The notes beneath the pieces are model-generated. The model made no database searches. It worked only from the letters and a program-made list of their open reading frames with translations, and was not told the origin of the DNA. This document shows, in pieces, positions 8,260 to 17,555 of a stretch of 64,000 bases of DNA; the stretch's first letter is position 1; each line of letters starts with the position of its first letter. The translations under genes were made by a program, and so were the position numbers. Source of the DNA: Synechococcus sp. PCC 7335 (GTDB lineage Bacteria; Cyanobacteriota; Cyanobacteriia; Phormidesmidales; Phormidesmidaceae); the NCBI RefSeq assembly GCF_000155595.1, contig NZ_DS989904.1, positions 3,738,786-3,802,785 on the forward strand. The letters are read 5' to 3'.

Positions 8260-9864
8260 ATGCTTGATCCTTCATCGCTTCCTGTCAATCCGACAGCTGT
8301 CAAGACTACCCACCTAAGCCAGAGGCACTCAACAGAGGTCAGGCCAATCAAAGCCGACATTCTTGTCATTGATGACACCCCTGAAAACCTACACCTACTC
8401 TCCACCATGCTCAGCGAACGGCAGTATAAGGTGCGTAGTGTGACGAAGGGATCAACAGGATTAAGAGGGGCGATCGCCGCGCCGCCCGACTTAATTTTGC
8501 TAGATATCAACATGCCTGAAATGAATGGCTATGAGGTTTGTGAGCAGCTAAAGGCCCATGAAACCACTTGTGATATTCCCGTCATCTTTATCAGCGCTCT
8601 AGGCGACGTTCTAGATAAAGTCAACGCCTTCAACGTCGGTGGTGTTGATTTTATCACCAAGCCTTTCCATGTAGATGAAGTCCTCGCTCGCATTCAAACC
8701 CATCTCACTCTGCACCGTCTACAGCAGCAGCAACAGGCTCATACGCTACGCTTACAGCAAGAGATAGACAACCGTCGGCGCGCTGAAGAAACCTTCAAAA
8801 AGTCTTTTAACGCTAGCCCTAGTCCGATTGCGGTTACCAGACTCAGTGATGACACTTTCATCGCTGTTAATCCTAGCTTTTTGCGTTTGAGCGGATACTC
8901 GCAGCCTGAGATAATGGGGAAAACAACTGCTGAACTAGCGATGTGGCAAGACCAATCCCATTATCAAGCAGCGATTTCTCAAGTCTCTTTGAACGATTCT
9001 TTTGACAACGAAGAACTAGAGTATAAGACCAGACAAGGAGACTTAAGAATTGTGCTGGCCTCGATCAAGAAAATCGTACTTGATGGCGAACCCTGCGCTT
9101 TGACCATTATCAACGACATCACCGAGCGTAAACGATTGGAGAACGAGTTTATTTCTGTCGTTAGCCACGAGCTACGTACCCCTATGCACTCGCTTGCAGG
9201 CGCATTAGATCTGCTGAGCACTGGCGAGCTAGGCGTGCTAACAGAGCAGGGCCAGCAAATTCTCTCAGTAGCGACTACGAACGCAGAGCGACTGATTCGC
9301 CTAGTTAATGACATCCTCGATTTAGAGCGGCTAAAGTCCGGCAAAATGAGCGTCAATCGCTCTAATTGCAATATCGCCAATTTAGTCACGCAGGCGGTAG
9401 AGTCAATGCAAGCCATGGCAGATAATGCTCAAGTGCAACTGCAGGTACAGTCGATGTCCGTACCTGTGACTGTAGATTGCGATCGCATTCTCCAAACCCT
9501 GACTAATCTGCTGAGCAATGCCATCAAATTCTCTCCCGCTGGTGGCACAGTACTGCTAACAGTTGAGTTGGATAAACCTACTCTAGAAGAACCTGCTTCG
9601 AGCAACACGCTTCAAACAGTTCCTCAGCTTCATATCACCCTAAGCGATCAAGGTAGAGGAATTCCCTTTGAGCAATTAGAAACTATTTTTGAAAGATTTC
9701 AGCAAGTGGATGCGTCCGACTCTCGCAGAAAAGGCGGAACTGGACTAGGGCTCGCCATCTGTCGCCAGATTCTCCAGCAGCATGGAGGTCGAATTTGGGC
9801 AGAAAGCACACTAGGTCAAGGCAGTACTTTTCACGTTTGTCTGCCTACAGGCTCACCTGTCTAG
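8260..9864 (+). CDS. REC-PAS-histidine kinase (cytoplasmic hybrid kinase)
   Basis: This 534-aa protein has no membrane segments. Order: receiver at about 30-145 with Asp82 (LLDINMPEMNG), a Gln-rich coiled coil at about 150-180, a PAS domain at about 180-290, HisKA with His303 (VVSHELRTPMHS), and HATPase_c (NLLSNAIKFSP, GTGLGLAICRQIL). It begins 5 bp after the upstream hybrid kinase, so the two are cotranscribed. The N-terminal receiver is the natural acceptor for phosphate from that kinase, giving a two-step relay. The PAS ligand or cofactor is not evident. Confidence 0.92.
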   Translation: MLDPSSLPVNPTAVKTTHLSQRHSTEVRPIKADILVIDDTPENLHLLSTMLSERQYKVRSVTKGSTGLRGAIAAPPDLILLDINMPEMNGYEVCEQLKAHETTCDIPVIFISALGDVLDKVNAFNVGGVDFITKPFHVDEVLARIQTHLTLHRLQQQQQAHTLRLQQEIDNRRRAEETFKKSFNASPSPIAVTRLSDDTFIAVNPSFLRLSGYSQPEIMGKTTAELAMWQDQSHYQAAISQVSLNDSFDNEELEYKTRQGDLRIVLASIKKIVLDGEPCALTIINDITERKRLENEFISVVSHELRTPMHSLAGALDLLSTGELGVLTEQGQQILSVATTNAERLIRLVNDILDLERLKSGKMSVNRSNCNIANLVTQAVESMQAMADNAQVQLQVQSMSVPVTVDCDRILQTLTNLLSNAIKFSPAGGTVLLTVELDKPTLEEPASSNTLQTVPQLHITLSDQGRGIPFEQLETIFERFQQVDASDSRRKGGTGLGLAICRQILQQHGGRIWAESTLGQGSTFHVCLPTGSPV

Positions 9865-9913
9865 AGAATATTGTCTAAAGAAGATAGAAACGATTTAGGA
9901 GAAAGGGCAGCTG

Positions 9914-10291
9914 ATGTCTAAAACCGTGTTGATTGTAGATGATGAAGCGGATGCCCTAGCGATCGCCGTGCTAGCCCTACAGATGAAAACTGACTGGATA
10001 TTGCTCCAGGCTAGCAGCGGACACCAGGCCTTGGAAATTATCCTAGAGCAAAAGCCGGATCTAATCTTGCTCGATATGATGATGCCAGATATGGACGGCC
10101 GCGCCACGCTGAAAAAAATTAGAGAAAAGTATGACTCCCAGGCCCTGCCGGTGATCTTAGTAACAGCTAAAGTTCAGCCAATTTCTCAAACGGGTATTGA
10201 TCCAAACGATGTTACCACTGTGTTTATCAAGCCCTTTCGCCCGCTAGAACTAGCCGACCAGATTCGAACCGTCTTAGGTTGGTCAAACTAA
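9914..10291 (+). CDS. Single-domain response regulator (CheY-like)
   Basis: This 125-aa protein is only a receiver. The acidic pair is in IVDDEAD, the phospho-acceptor is Asp54 (LLDMMMPDMDG), the switch Thr is in VTAK and the conserved Lys is in IKPFRP. It has no output domain, so it acts through protein contact. It lies 49 bp after the REC-PAS kinase on the same strand and is the last gene of the unit, probably the terminal acceptor or a phosphate sink. Confidence 0.92.
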   Translation: MSKTVLIVDDEADALAIAVLALQMKTDWILLQASSGHQALEIILEQKPDLILLDMMMPDMDGRATLKKIREKYDSQALPVILVTAKVQPISQTGIDPNDVTTVFIKPFRPLELADQIRTVLGWSN

Positions 10292-10425
10292 CTGAGCTAT
10301 TTCTGTCCTAGTGGAAGTGAAACGAACGTGTTGGTAGCCGACTACCGTGATCAGAGCGAATAACAGAAACCTTTCGCGAAGTAAGCATGCATACAGATGC
10401 TATACCTCTTACCTCCATCATCTTT

Positions 10426-11190
10426 CTAATCACGGCAGAAGACCCAGCTATCCGTTGTTGAAAGCGATTTGTTGAAAGTGTAGCCATCGCTATCGAATCC
10501 TTTGATAAGTGTGGGGTTATCGATGCGATTGCGAATTACAAAATCTACCATCAGTCCTCTAGCTCGCTTAGCGTGGATAGCGATAGTTTTATAGATGCCC
10601 GCTTTGTTTTCCTTGAACTCAATATTTAGGATTTTCGCCTTGATAGACTTTTGTTGAATTGCCTTGAAATATTCGTTCGAGGCCAGATTCAATAGACAGG
10701 GTTCGCTTTCTTTTACTAGCTCAGCATTGATCAGATCAGAGATTCGTTCACCCCAAAATTCGTAGAGATTCTTACCTTTCTTGGTTGCTAGCTTGGTACC
10801 CATCTCTAAGCGATAGGGCTGCATTAGATCGAGTGGACGCAGAACGCCGTAGAGACCTGATAAGATTCTTAGATGATCTTGGGCAAACGTGAGATCGTCT
10901 TCGTCATAGTCCTCTATATGGATGCCTTTATAAACATCTCCATCAAAAACTAGCAGAGCCTGTTTAGCATTCTCTAGGGTAAAGGGCGTTTGGAAGTCTT
11001 GGTAGCGCTGGTAGTTTAACTGGGCCAGCTTATCGCTAATCTTCATTAGCTCTGAGAGCTGCGCTTGATCGTAGCTGCGGAGTTCTTTGACAAGCTGTTC
11101 GCTTTGGTCTAGAACGACAGGCTGAGTGAAGTGAGGATAGTTAGCTCCTGTGTAGTTTAAAGTTTTGGCAGGGGAAATGACCGTCAACAT
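10426..11190 (-). CDS. yaaA: Peroxide stress protein YaaA (DUF328)
   Basis: Start ATG 11190 gives MLTVISPAKTLN, the classic YaaA N-terminus; the ten codons that extend the frame upstream are not conserved in the family. At 254 aa it is the family length. Conserved segments include LSGLYGVLRPLD and a Lys-rich GTKLATKKGKNLYEFW. YaaA binds DNA and in E. coli lowers free iron during H2O2 stress. It stands alone between a signalling unit and a TPR gene transcribed the other way. Confidence 0.92.
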   Translation of the reverse strand: MLTVISPAKTLNYTGANYPHFTQPVVLDQSEQLVKELRSYDQAQLSELMKISDKLAQLNYQRYQDFQTPFTLENAKQALLVFDGDVYKGIHIEDYDEDDLTFAQDHLRILSGLYGVLRPLDLMQPYRLEMGTKLATKKGKNLYEFWGERISDLINAELVKESEPCLLNLASNEYFKAIQQKSIKAKILNIEFKENKAGIYKTIAIHAKRARGLMVDFVIRNRIDNPTLIKGFDSDGYTFNKSLSTTDSWVFCRD

Positions 11191-11277
11191 CGATACCGAC
11201 TCCTTTGAACCGCTTTGCACTAGCGCTAGATTACACCGCGGTACAATACAGGATGATAGCTATTTTGATGATTATCC

Positions 11278-11952
11278 ATGACCTTGGAGCCAGGGCAAAT
11301 CCCCCAGCCTGATACTTCGACTTCTGATGATGTCCGATTGAATGATGGTGAAAGAGACGGTAGAGAGAATGACATAAGCAGTCTAACTACTTCAGATGAC
11401 AAGCCGGACACTACCCGCTCAGCGCTCAACCGATTGAACAATGCCGAAAAGAAAGCCCAGGCGGATGCTGAAATGGCTAGCGGACAGTTTCTCTTTGAAA
11501 GAGGACGCTACAAACAAGCGATCACGCATTTTCAGACTGCCCTATCCCTTTCTAACCCGGTAGGTAGCCGAGGGGGTGAAATCCAGCTATGGCTAGTCAA
11601 CGCCTATATCGCTAGCGGTAGGGAGGAAGAAGGACTAGCCCTTTGCCGCAAGCTAATTATGCACCCTGATCTAGATACCAAACAGCAGAGCAAACGTATC
11701 CTCTACATTCTAGAAGCTCCTGAGCTAGAGCTAAAGCCAGAGTGGGTGACGAAGATCCCAGATTTGGCAAATATGGATGACGATACCCAGATTCGCTACG
11801 CCCAAAGGCCTAAGAGGCCTCGCCGTCGTAAGCCTAAGTCCGAACCAGAACCGCTTGATCTAAGCGAGGTAAACACTGCCGATAATCAATTTGTCTGGAT
11901 TGCCCTACTCGGTATCGCCTTGACCCTAGGCGGTCTGTTCTGGCTCAGCTAG
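11278..11952 (+). CDS. Tetratricopeptide-repeat protein with C-terminal membrane anchor
   Basis: This 224-aa protein has an acidic, disordered N-terminus (about 1-55). TPR-like helices follow at about 60-135 (GQFLFERGRYKQAITHFQTAL is a clear TPR helix A/B). A basic KRPRRRKPK linker is at about 180-190. One hydrophobic segment ends the chain at about 205-223 (FVWIALLGIALTLGGLFWL). The layout suggests a cytoplasmic TPR scaffold anchored by its tail. No partner is evident; it is divergent from yaaA. Confidence 0.7.
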   Translation: MTLEPGQIPQPDTSTSDDVRLNDGERDGRENDISSLTTSDDKPDTTRSALNRLNNAEKKAQADAEMASGQFLFERGRYKQAITHFQTALSLSNPVGSRGGEIQLWLVNAYIASGREEEGLALCRKLIMHPDLDTKQQSKRILYILEAPELELKPEWVTKIPDLANMDDDTQIRYAQRPKRPRRRKPKSEPEPLDLSEVNTADNQFVWIALLGIALTLGGLFWLS

Positions 11953-12155
11953 CTGTCCCTATTTAGCGCTTTTTAGCGCTTGGATACCTAGCCAACTTTA
12001 TAGAAGCCTCTACAGAGGCTATTTATGTAGGCAGCGGGCAAGTGTAGGGACAAAATGAACGTACGTACGGTGAGTTAGATCTTTGGCTAAGTCGACCCAG
12101 ATACGGAGTTTGACGGCATCTTTAGCATAGGGCTGCTGGATAAAAAGGGCAGGCT

Positions 12156-13337
12156 TTACGCGATCCGATGGCCGCTTTTTATGACTCGAGTAAGGCGAGG
12201 GACAGGCGCTTTGTGCGCCGGGCTATATCCCACACAGAGAAGGTCGGCGAGTTTGTCCGTTTCGAGGCTGCCGCGATCACTCTCTAGCTGAATGGCGATC
12301 GCACCGTTAATCGTTACTGGCTTCATAGTCTCGTAGATAGGTTTACCCGTCACTTCAGCCATCACAAAAACAGATTGCAGCAAACTATGCGGCACATAGT
12401 CCGATGAAATTAGATCGACAAGATCTCGCTTCACTAGCTCCATTGCCGACACGTTCCCAGAATGAGAACCGCCTAAGACCAGGTTTGGCGCACCCATCAG
12501 AACCTGAAGATTATGAGATCTAGCTGCTTTGGCGGCGGTGAGTGTAGTCGGAAACTCAGAGATATTTACCCCTTCGCTAACGGCTTGCTCAACATGTTCT
12601 ACGGTGGCATCGTCGTGGCTAGCGATAGAGAGCTGATGTTTGCTAGCTAGAGAAATGAGACCTTTTCGGCTTTTGTCCGCGTATATCTTCTGCGCTTCGA
12701 TTCTCTCTTTAATGAACTCATCAACTTGGTCAGCGCGAAGGCCGTGCTTGCCCATATAGTATTCTCTGAACTTGTCAAGCTTAGCAAACTGACGTTGACC
12801 TGGCGTGTGGTCCATCAGCGAGATGAGCGAAAGCGCAGGATAGTCTACATAGTCACTGACAATATCAGCAACCATCTCGTAGGCAAGTTCGCAGCGCAGG
12901 TGCAGGCGATGGTCAATTAAGAGTTCCTCGGCCGCTTGGCGATCGCGCACCGCTTGAATCATATTGTCGTAGTCTGTTTTGCGAACCGATTCGCCAGGGG
13001 TGACATCACCGATGGCGATCGCATCACAAACTGTCGTAATACCTGCAGCAGCAAGATCTCTATCGTGATAGGTAACCGCCGCTTCGAGCGGCCAGCGAAT
13101 GCCAGGGCGCGGAGTGATACAGCGCTCTAGATTATCGGTATGCAGCTCTATCAGGCCTGGTAGGAGATAGTCCCCCTCTCCATCGATGATGTGGCTGTTG
13201 TTGAGGTGACTACTATTAGAAGAGGGCAATAAGTCAGGCTGAATATCGGCAATCAGACCATCTCGAACAACCAGCGTTCCTAGAACTTCTTCGGTGGGGA
13301 GCTGAAGGCGATAGTTCGTGTAGATACTTTCTTTCAT
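12156..13337 (-). CDS. phnM: Alpha-D-ribose 1-methylphosphonate 5-triphosphate diphosphatase PhnM
   Basis: This 393-aa amidohydrolase-fold protein starts MKESIYTNYRL. Metal-binding signatures are present: GLIELHTDNLERC (HxD type) early, and the later SHDDATVEH. PhnM releases pyrophosphate from the phosphonylated ribose triphosphate made by PhnGHIL, giving the 5-phosphate substrate of PhnJ. It is last in the phnGHIJKLM run, 61 bp behind phnL. No phnN or phnP follows, so the cyclic ribose phosphate formed later must be handled elsewhere in the genome. Confidence 0.95.
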   Translation of the reverse strand: MKESIYTNYRLQLPTEEVLGTLVVRDGLIADIQPDLLPSSNSSHLNNSHIIDGEGDYLLPGLIELHTDNLERCITPRPGIRWPLEAAVTYHDRDLAAAGITTVCDAIAIGDVTPGESVRKTDYDNMIQAVRDRQAAEELLIDHRLHLRCELAYEMVADIVSDYVDYPALSLISLMDHTPGQRQFAKLDKFREYYMGKHGLRADQVDEFIKERIEAQKIYADKSRKGLISLASKHQLSIASHDDATVEHVEQAVSEGVNISEFPTTLTAAKAARSHNLQVLMGAPNLVLGGSHSGNVSAMELVKRDLVDLISSDYVPHSLLQSVFVMAEVTGKPIYETMKPVTINGAIAIQLESDRGSLETDKLADLLCVGYSPAHKAPVPRLTRVIKSGHRIA

Positions 13338-13398
13338 AGTTGGTAGCTGGTACGGTTCTATCTAGATTTAGCTATTCGGCTAGCGCAATCAGGAAGTC

Positions 13399-14154
13399 TC
13401 AATCATGCAGTGCGAAGGTTAAGGATTGGTTGCAAACCTGATTTCTCACGGACTCATCGTGGAAGATTCCAATCAGCGCACAGCCTTGTTGCTTCTTTTC
13501 TTCTATGAGCTGGACAATGACCCTACGATTATCAGCATCTAAGGCCGAGGTGGGTTCATCTAAAAGCAGGATGGGATAGTCGTCTGCAAAGGCTCTAGCA
13601 ACGTTGACGCGCTGCTTCTCACCGCCGGAGAATGTTGTTGGAGAAACGCTCCACAGTCGTTCGGGCAGATTGAGACGAGAGAAAAGAGATCGCACCTTCT
13701 CCTTTGCCATCGCAGGTGAAATACCAGAATCTACCAGGGGCTCTGCGGCGACATCTATTGCCGATACGCGAGGAATTACTCTTAGAAATTGACTCACATA
13801 CCCGAGAGAATAGCGCCGAATATCCATCAGTTCATGTGTCTGAGCGGTCACAACGTCGTGCCACTGGCCTCTGTGCTTGATCCAAACTTCGCCCCTGTCT
13901 ACTTGGTAGTTAGCGTAGAGCGATCGCATAAAAGTCGACTTTCCCGATCCTGATGCCCCTTCTAGCGCAACGCAATCACCCGGCTTCACGGTCAGCGAAA
14001 CCCCTTCCAACACCGGAAAGTGGATACCGCCTTGATTATGAAGCGTGAATCCTTTGTATAGGCTGCGGGCGCAAAGCAGTGCTTCATCAGGGAGCAGCGG
14101 CGGCACAGGAGAAGATATAGGTAAGCGTTCGAGTAGCTGAGCTGGATCGGACAT
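13399..14154 (-). CDS. phnL: C-P lyase system ATP-binding protein PhnL
   Basis: This 251-aa ABC-type ATPase has Walker A GASGSGKST, signature FSGGEKQRVNVARAF and Walker B LLLDEPTSALD. PhnL works with PhnGHI to place the phosphonate on ribose triphosphate. It ends 11 bp after phnK and precedes phnM in the same orientation. No transmembrane partner is expected, because the C-P lyase core is cytosolic. Confidence 0.94.
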   Translation of the reverse strand: MSDPAQLLERLPISSPVPPLLPDEALLCARSLYKGFTLHNQGGIHFPVLEGVSLTVKPGDCVALEGASGSGKSTFMRSLYANYQVDRGEVWIKHRGQWHDVVTAQTHELMDIRRYSLGYVSQFLRVIPRVSAIDVAAEPLVDSGISPAMAKEKVRSLFSRLNLPERLWSVSPTTFSGGEKQRVNVARAFADDYPILLLDEPTSALDADNRRVIVQLIEEKKQQGCALIGIFHDESVRNQVCNQSLTFALHD

Positions 14155-14165
14155 GCTGTAAAGAC

Positions 14166-14945
14166 CTATGGGACGAGCGTAGCGCTGATAAGCGATTGAG
14201 TATACGGATGGTGCGGGTCGTCGAGGACTTGATCGGTAAGCCCTTGTTCTACGACTTTGCCGCGATTCATCACGAGCAGACGATGGGCGAGCAAGCGAAT
14301 AACGCCGATATCGTGGGTAACTAGAATGACGCTAAGATTGAGGCTGCGCACAAGCTGACGCATTAGATCCAACAGTCTGGCCTGCACCGATACGTCTAGC
14401 CCCCCTGTCGGTTCGTCCATCAGTACAAGACGAGGCTGAGTGACCAGAACGCGGGCAAGCTGAAGGCGCTGCTGCATCCCACCAGAAAACGTACCAGGCA
14501 AATCGTCCATTCGACTGGTTGGAATCTCCACCTGTTCGAGCCAGCGTCTCGCTTCGGTGCGGATGTTGCCATAGTGCCGATGCCCCACATCCATTAAGCG
14601 TTCGCCAATGTTCGCACCTGCGGTCACTTTCATTCGCAGTCCGTCGGAAGCGTGTTGGCGCACAAACCCCCATTCGTTTCGCATTAGCCAGCGGCGGTCG
14701 GATTCAGAAATGCTGAAGATATCGAGCGCTTTGTCGCTGCCGTTCCGAGGGCTGCGGTAGGTGACTTGGCCGCTATCCGCAGGAATATGACGAGCGATCA
14801 CACTTAACAGAGTGGACTTACCCGAACCGGATTCACCAATAATGCCGAGAATTTGTCCTGGATAGAGAGAAAAGGAAATGCGATCGCACGCCCGCACCGA
14901 GCCATATGTTTTACTGATGTTGCTCACTTCTAAAAGCGGTTTCAT
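14166..14945 (-). CDS. phnK: C-P lyase system ATP-binding protein PhnK
   Basis: This 259-aa ABC-type ATPase has Walker A GESGSGKST, signature FSGGMQQRLQLARVL and Walker B LVLMDEPTGGLD. In E. coli, PhnK docks on PhnJ of the PhnGHIJ core. Here its start overlaps the phnJ stop by 4 bp, consistent with coupled translation of these two subunits. Confidence 0.94.
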   Translation of the reverse strand: MKPLLEVSNISKTYGSVRACDRISFSLYPGQILGIIGESGSGKSTLLSVIARHIPADSGQVTYRSPRNGSDKALDIFSISESDRRWLMRNEWGFVRQHASDGLRMKVTAGANIGERLMDVGHRHYGNIRTEARRWLEQVEIPTSRMDDLPGTFSGGMQQRLQLARVLVTQPRLVLMDEPTGGLDVSVQARLLDLMRQLVRSLNLSVILVTHDIGVIRLLAHRLLVMNRGKVVEQGLTDQVLDDPHHPYTQSLISATLVP

Positions 14946-15826
14946 TTCTCACCTGCCTGTTTAATCGCAGTCTGCATACGGTTGCAATAGTCCGTATCAG
15001 AACAAATCCACAAACGCCCACCATCGTTATCAACGACGACCTCGTCCAGATAGCTTGCTGTAGAACCGCAAAACTCACAGGGCTTGTCCCACCGCTCTAC
15101 GCTGAACGGATGGTCCTCAAAGCCCAAGCTTTTTACAGAGGTGTAGGGTGGCACTGCATACAGCCTCTTCTCCCTACCCGCCCCAAAAAGCTGCAGCGCC
15201 GGATTCATATCTAGCTTGGGATTATCAAAGCGAGGAATTGGGCTAGGCCGCATCATATAGCGATCATTTACTATCACCGGATAGTCATAGGCAGTGGCGA
15301 TATGCCCAAAGCGCGTGATATCTTCGTAGAGCTTCACGTGCATTGCACCGTATTCACTCAAAGAATGCATTTTGCGCGTTTCTACTTCCGAGGGTTCAAT
15401 CCACCGCAGCGGCTCTGGAATTGGAACCTGATAAACTATCGTTTGTCCTTCTTTTAGCGGCGTCTCGGGAATGCGATGGCGAGTTTGAATCACGGTCGCT
15501 TCTGTTGTTTTTTCAGTCGTTTCTATGCCGCACACTTTCACAAAAAAGCGTCGAATATTCACCGCATTGGTCGTATCGTCCGCACCTTGGTCAATCACTT
15601 TGAGCGTATCGTTTGCGCCAATCACAGAAGCGGTGACCTGAATACCCCCAGTTCCCCACCCATAAGACATCGGCATCTCACGCGAGCTAAACGGGATTTG
15701 ATGGCCGGGAATAGCAATAGCTTTAAGCAGACTACGGCGAATAGATCGTTTTGTTTGCTCATCCAAGTAAGCAAAGTTAAAACCTGGCTCTACGCTGCTT
15801 GTCGCGTCAGGCAACTTTGTTATCAT
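14942..15826 (-). CDS. phnJ: Alpha-D-ribose 1-methylphosphonate 5-phosphate C-P lyase PhnJ
   Basis: Start at ATG 15826 (MITKLPDATSS) gives 294 aa; the upstream extension is not conserved. PhnJ is the radical SAM subunit that breaks the C-P bond and, from methylphosphonate, releases methane. The C-terminal Cys cluster CEFCGS, then WICSDTDYC, supplies the four Cys that in the E. coli enzyme ligate the 4Fe-4S cluster and form the thiyl radical. The conserved MPMSYGWGTGGIQ is intact. It overlaps phnI by 20 bp and phnK by 4 bp. Confidence 0.96.
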   Translation of the reverse strand: MITKLPDATSSVEPGFNFAYLDEQTKRSIRRSLLKAIAIPGHQIPFSSREMPMSYGWGTGGIQVTASVIGANDTLKVIDQGADDTTNAVNIRRFFVKVCGIETTEKTTEATVIQTRHRIPETPLKEGQTIVYQVPIPEPLRWIEPSEVETRKMHSLSEYGAMHVKLYEDITRFGHIATAYDYPVIVNDRYMMRPSPIPRFDNPKLDMNPALQLFGAGREKRLYAVPPYTSVKSLGFEDHPFSVERWDKPCEFCGSTASYLDEVVVDNDGGRLWICSDTDYCNRMQTAIKQAGEK

Positions 15827-16964
15827 GACTAATACCTCCATCCGATACGCCAATCTGCTGAGAATCTATCTGCTGAGATGACGACTTATCAGCTTCGTAC
15901 TCTTCTCTCATCTTGCGAACCAGATTCAGCTCCGCTTGGAAGTCAATATAGTGCGGCAGCTTCAGGTGTTGAACAAACCCCTGCGCCTCGACGCTATCAC
16001 TATGAGAAAGAACGAACTCCTGCTGCTGGGCTGGTCCTTTAATCTCCTCTCCAAATTCCTTTGCTCTCAGCGAGCGATCGACTATCGCCATTGCCATTGC
16101 CTTGCGTTCGTTGTAGCCAAAGGTTAGACCATACCCCCGTGTGAACTGGGGCGCTAGCTGCTTCGATCCTTTAAACTGATTCACCATTTGCACCTCGGTC
16201 ACGGCTACTGTACCAAGGCAAACTTCAAATCCTAGCTCTTCTGGGCAAATCACAACCTCCACTTCACCCATCCGAATCTCGCCCGCGAACGGATGACTGT
16301 TGCCATAGCCACGTTGCGAGGAGTAGGCCAGACTGAGCAGAAACCCCTCGTCAGCGCGGGTAAGATTTTGCAGGCAAGCATCACGAGAAGCTGGAATGTG
16401 CAAAGGCTGACGGGTCAGATCGAAGGGTTCTGGCACCGAGTTCTCATCTAGTGGTGGCTCTGACTGGATGAGTCCTTCATGCCCAAGCACATCTAATGCT
16501 CTAGGTGTTTCTGTAGATGACGACTCTTTTCTGGGGAAAGTCGGCATATTATCTTCGGCCGCAAGCTTAAAATCTAGCAGTCGGTGAATGTAGTCAAAGG
16601 TAGGACCAAGCATCTGACCACCTGGAATATCTTTGAAGATAGAAGAGATCCGGCGTTGGATAGACATTGCATTGGTGTCTATCGGCTGACTGTAGTAGAA
16701 GCGGGGAAGTGTGGTGCGGTAGGCTCGCAGTAAAAAGATAGCTTCAACAAGGTCGCCCCAGGATTGTTTGATAGCTAGAGCGGCTAAGTCTGGGTCGTAG
16801 AGGCTGCCTTCGCACATGACTCGATCTACAGCCAGACTCATCTGTTGTTTTATTTGGGAAAGGCTGAGTTCAGGAAGGGTATGTTCGCCCCTGCGACGGG
16901 CCTTTAGCAAAGCTTCCGCATTCCGAATTGCCTTTTCGCCCCCTTTTACAGATACGTAGGACAT
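15807..16964 (-). CDS. phnI: C-P lyase core subunit PhnI
   Basis: The frame is open back to 17213, but the conserved N-terminus MSYVSVKGGEKAI starts at ATG 16964. That start also removes a long overlap with phnH (phnH stop at 16969, 4-bp gap), so 16964 is preferred. The 385-aa product contains LAVDRVMCEGSLYDPDLAA and EAIFLLRAYRTTLPR, typical of PhnI, the nucleosidase that exchanges the adenine of ATP for phosphonate together with PhnG, H and L. It is slightly longer than the E. coli protein, mainly at the C-terminus. Confidence 0.95.
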   Translation of the reverse strand: MSYVSVKGGEKAIRNAEALLKARRRGEHTLPELSLSQIKQQMSLAVDRVMCEGSLYDPDLAALAIKQSWGDLVEAIFLLRAYRTTLPRFYYSQPIDTNAMSIQRRISSIFKDIPGGQMLGPTFDYIHRLLDFKLAAEDNMPTFPRKESSSTETPRALDVLGHEGLIQSEPPLDENSVPEPFDLTRQPLHIPASRDACLQNLTRADEGFLLSLAYSSQRGYGNSHPFAGEIRMGEVEVVICPEELGFEVCLGTVAVTEVQMVNQFKGSKQLAPQFTRGYGLTFGYNERKAMAMAIVDRSLRAKEFGEEIKGPAQQQEFVLSHSDSVEAQGFVQHLKLPHYIDFQAELNLVRKMREEYEADKSSSQQIDSQQIGVSDGGISHDNKVA

Positions 16965-16968
16965 AGGC

Positions 16969-17553
16969 TTAACTGTGAACGTGAGTAGTACGAGGCAGAC
17001 CAGCAACAGAATCATGAGCAAACATAAAGCAGTCCAGGCCACGAGGATAGAGAGTATTGTTTTCGGGCCACTGCTTCCAAAAGGCAGCAGGCAATCTAGG
17101 CGAAAAAGAAAGACTTCCCAAAATGCCAGGACCATTAAGTTGCTTAGATTCACCACCATCAAGTCCTTTGACCTGAACAAGTAGCGTCGTGGAGCGTTCA
17201 GGACATTCAGCACTTCCCCAATTGAAAGCGCTCAAATCAATTTCTGAAGAAAAGTTTGCAACAACGGCGAAATCGGCCTCACTGGGGTCTGTTGTAAATC
17301 GGCATCCCGTATGAAAACGCAGCCAGTTTCGCACCGACGTTGGTAAGCTAGGCTGCAACCAAACAGCGGTTTCTATATCAACAAGTGAAAGGCAAGCCGC
17401 GGCGCAAATAGGGGTAAGACCATCAGGTGCAGTGATATCTACTCGAAGGCGGTAAGGACGCCCGGGATGAGAGAGCGCTTCTAACAGATTTTTGAAGGTA
17501 CATTGAGCGTCATGGACTGTGTCTTGGAAGCCAGGCAGTATCGCTGCGCTCAT
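16969..17553 (-). CDS. phnH: C-P lyase core subunit PhnH
   Basis: This 194-aa protein starts MSAAILPGFQDTVHDAQ, and LLEALSHPGRPYRL follows as in the PhnH family, whose fold is related to PLP transferases without binding PLP. PhnH is a structural subunit of the PhnG2H2I2J2 core. It sits 2 bp after phnG and 4 bp before phnI, so the core subunits are tightly coupled. Confidence 0.95.
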   Translation of the reverse strand: MSAAILPGFQDTVHDAQCTFKNLLEALSHPGRPYRLRVDITAPDGLTPICAAACLSLVDIETAVWLQPSLPTSVRNWLRFHTGCRFTTDPSEADFAVVANFSSEIDLSAFNWGSAECPERSTTLLVQVKGLDGGESKQLNGPGILGSLSFSPRLPAAFWKQWPENNTLYPRGLDCFMFAHDSVAGLPRTTHVHS

Positions 17554-17555
17554 GA

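Noticed and set aside
12003-12155. Minus-strand frame running past the phnM stop (QPYAKDAVKLRIWVDL...)
   Set aside because: It looks protein-like, but has no start codon, overlaps the phnM end and matches no family I know; noted as a possible remnant only.
16965-17213. N-terminal extension of phnI
   Set aside because: It overlaps phnH nearly 250 bp and is hydrophobic, unlike PhnI; the conserved start MSYVSVKGG is at 16964.
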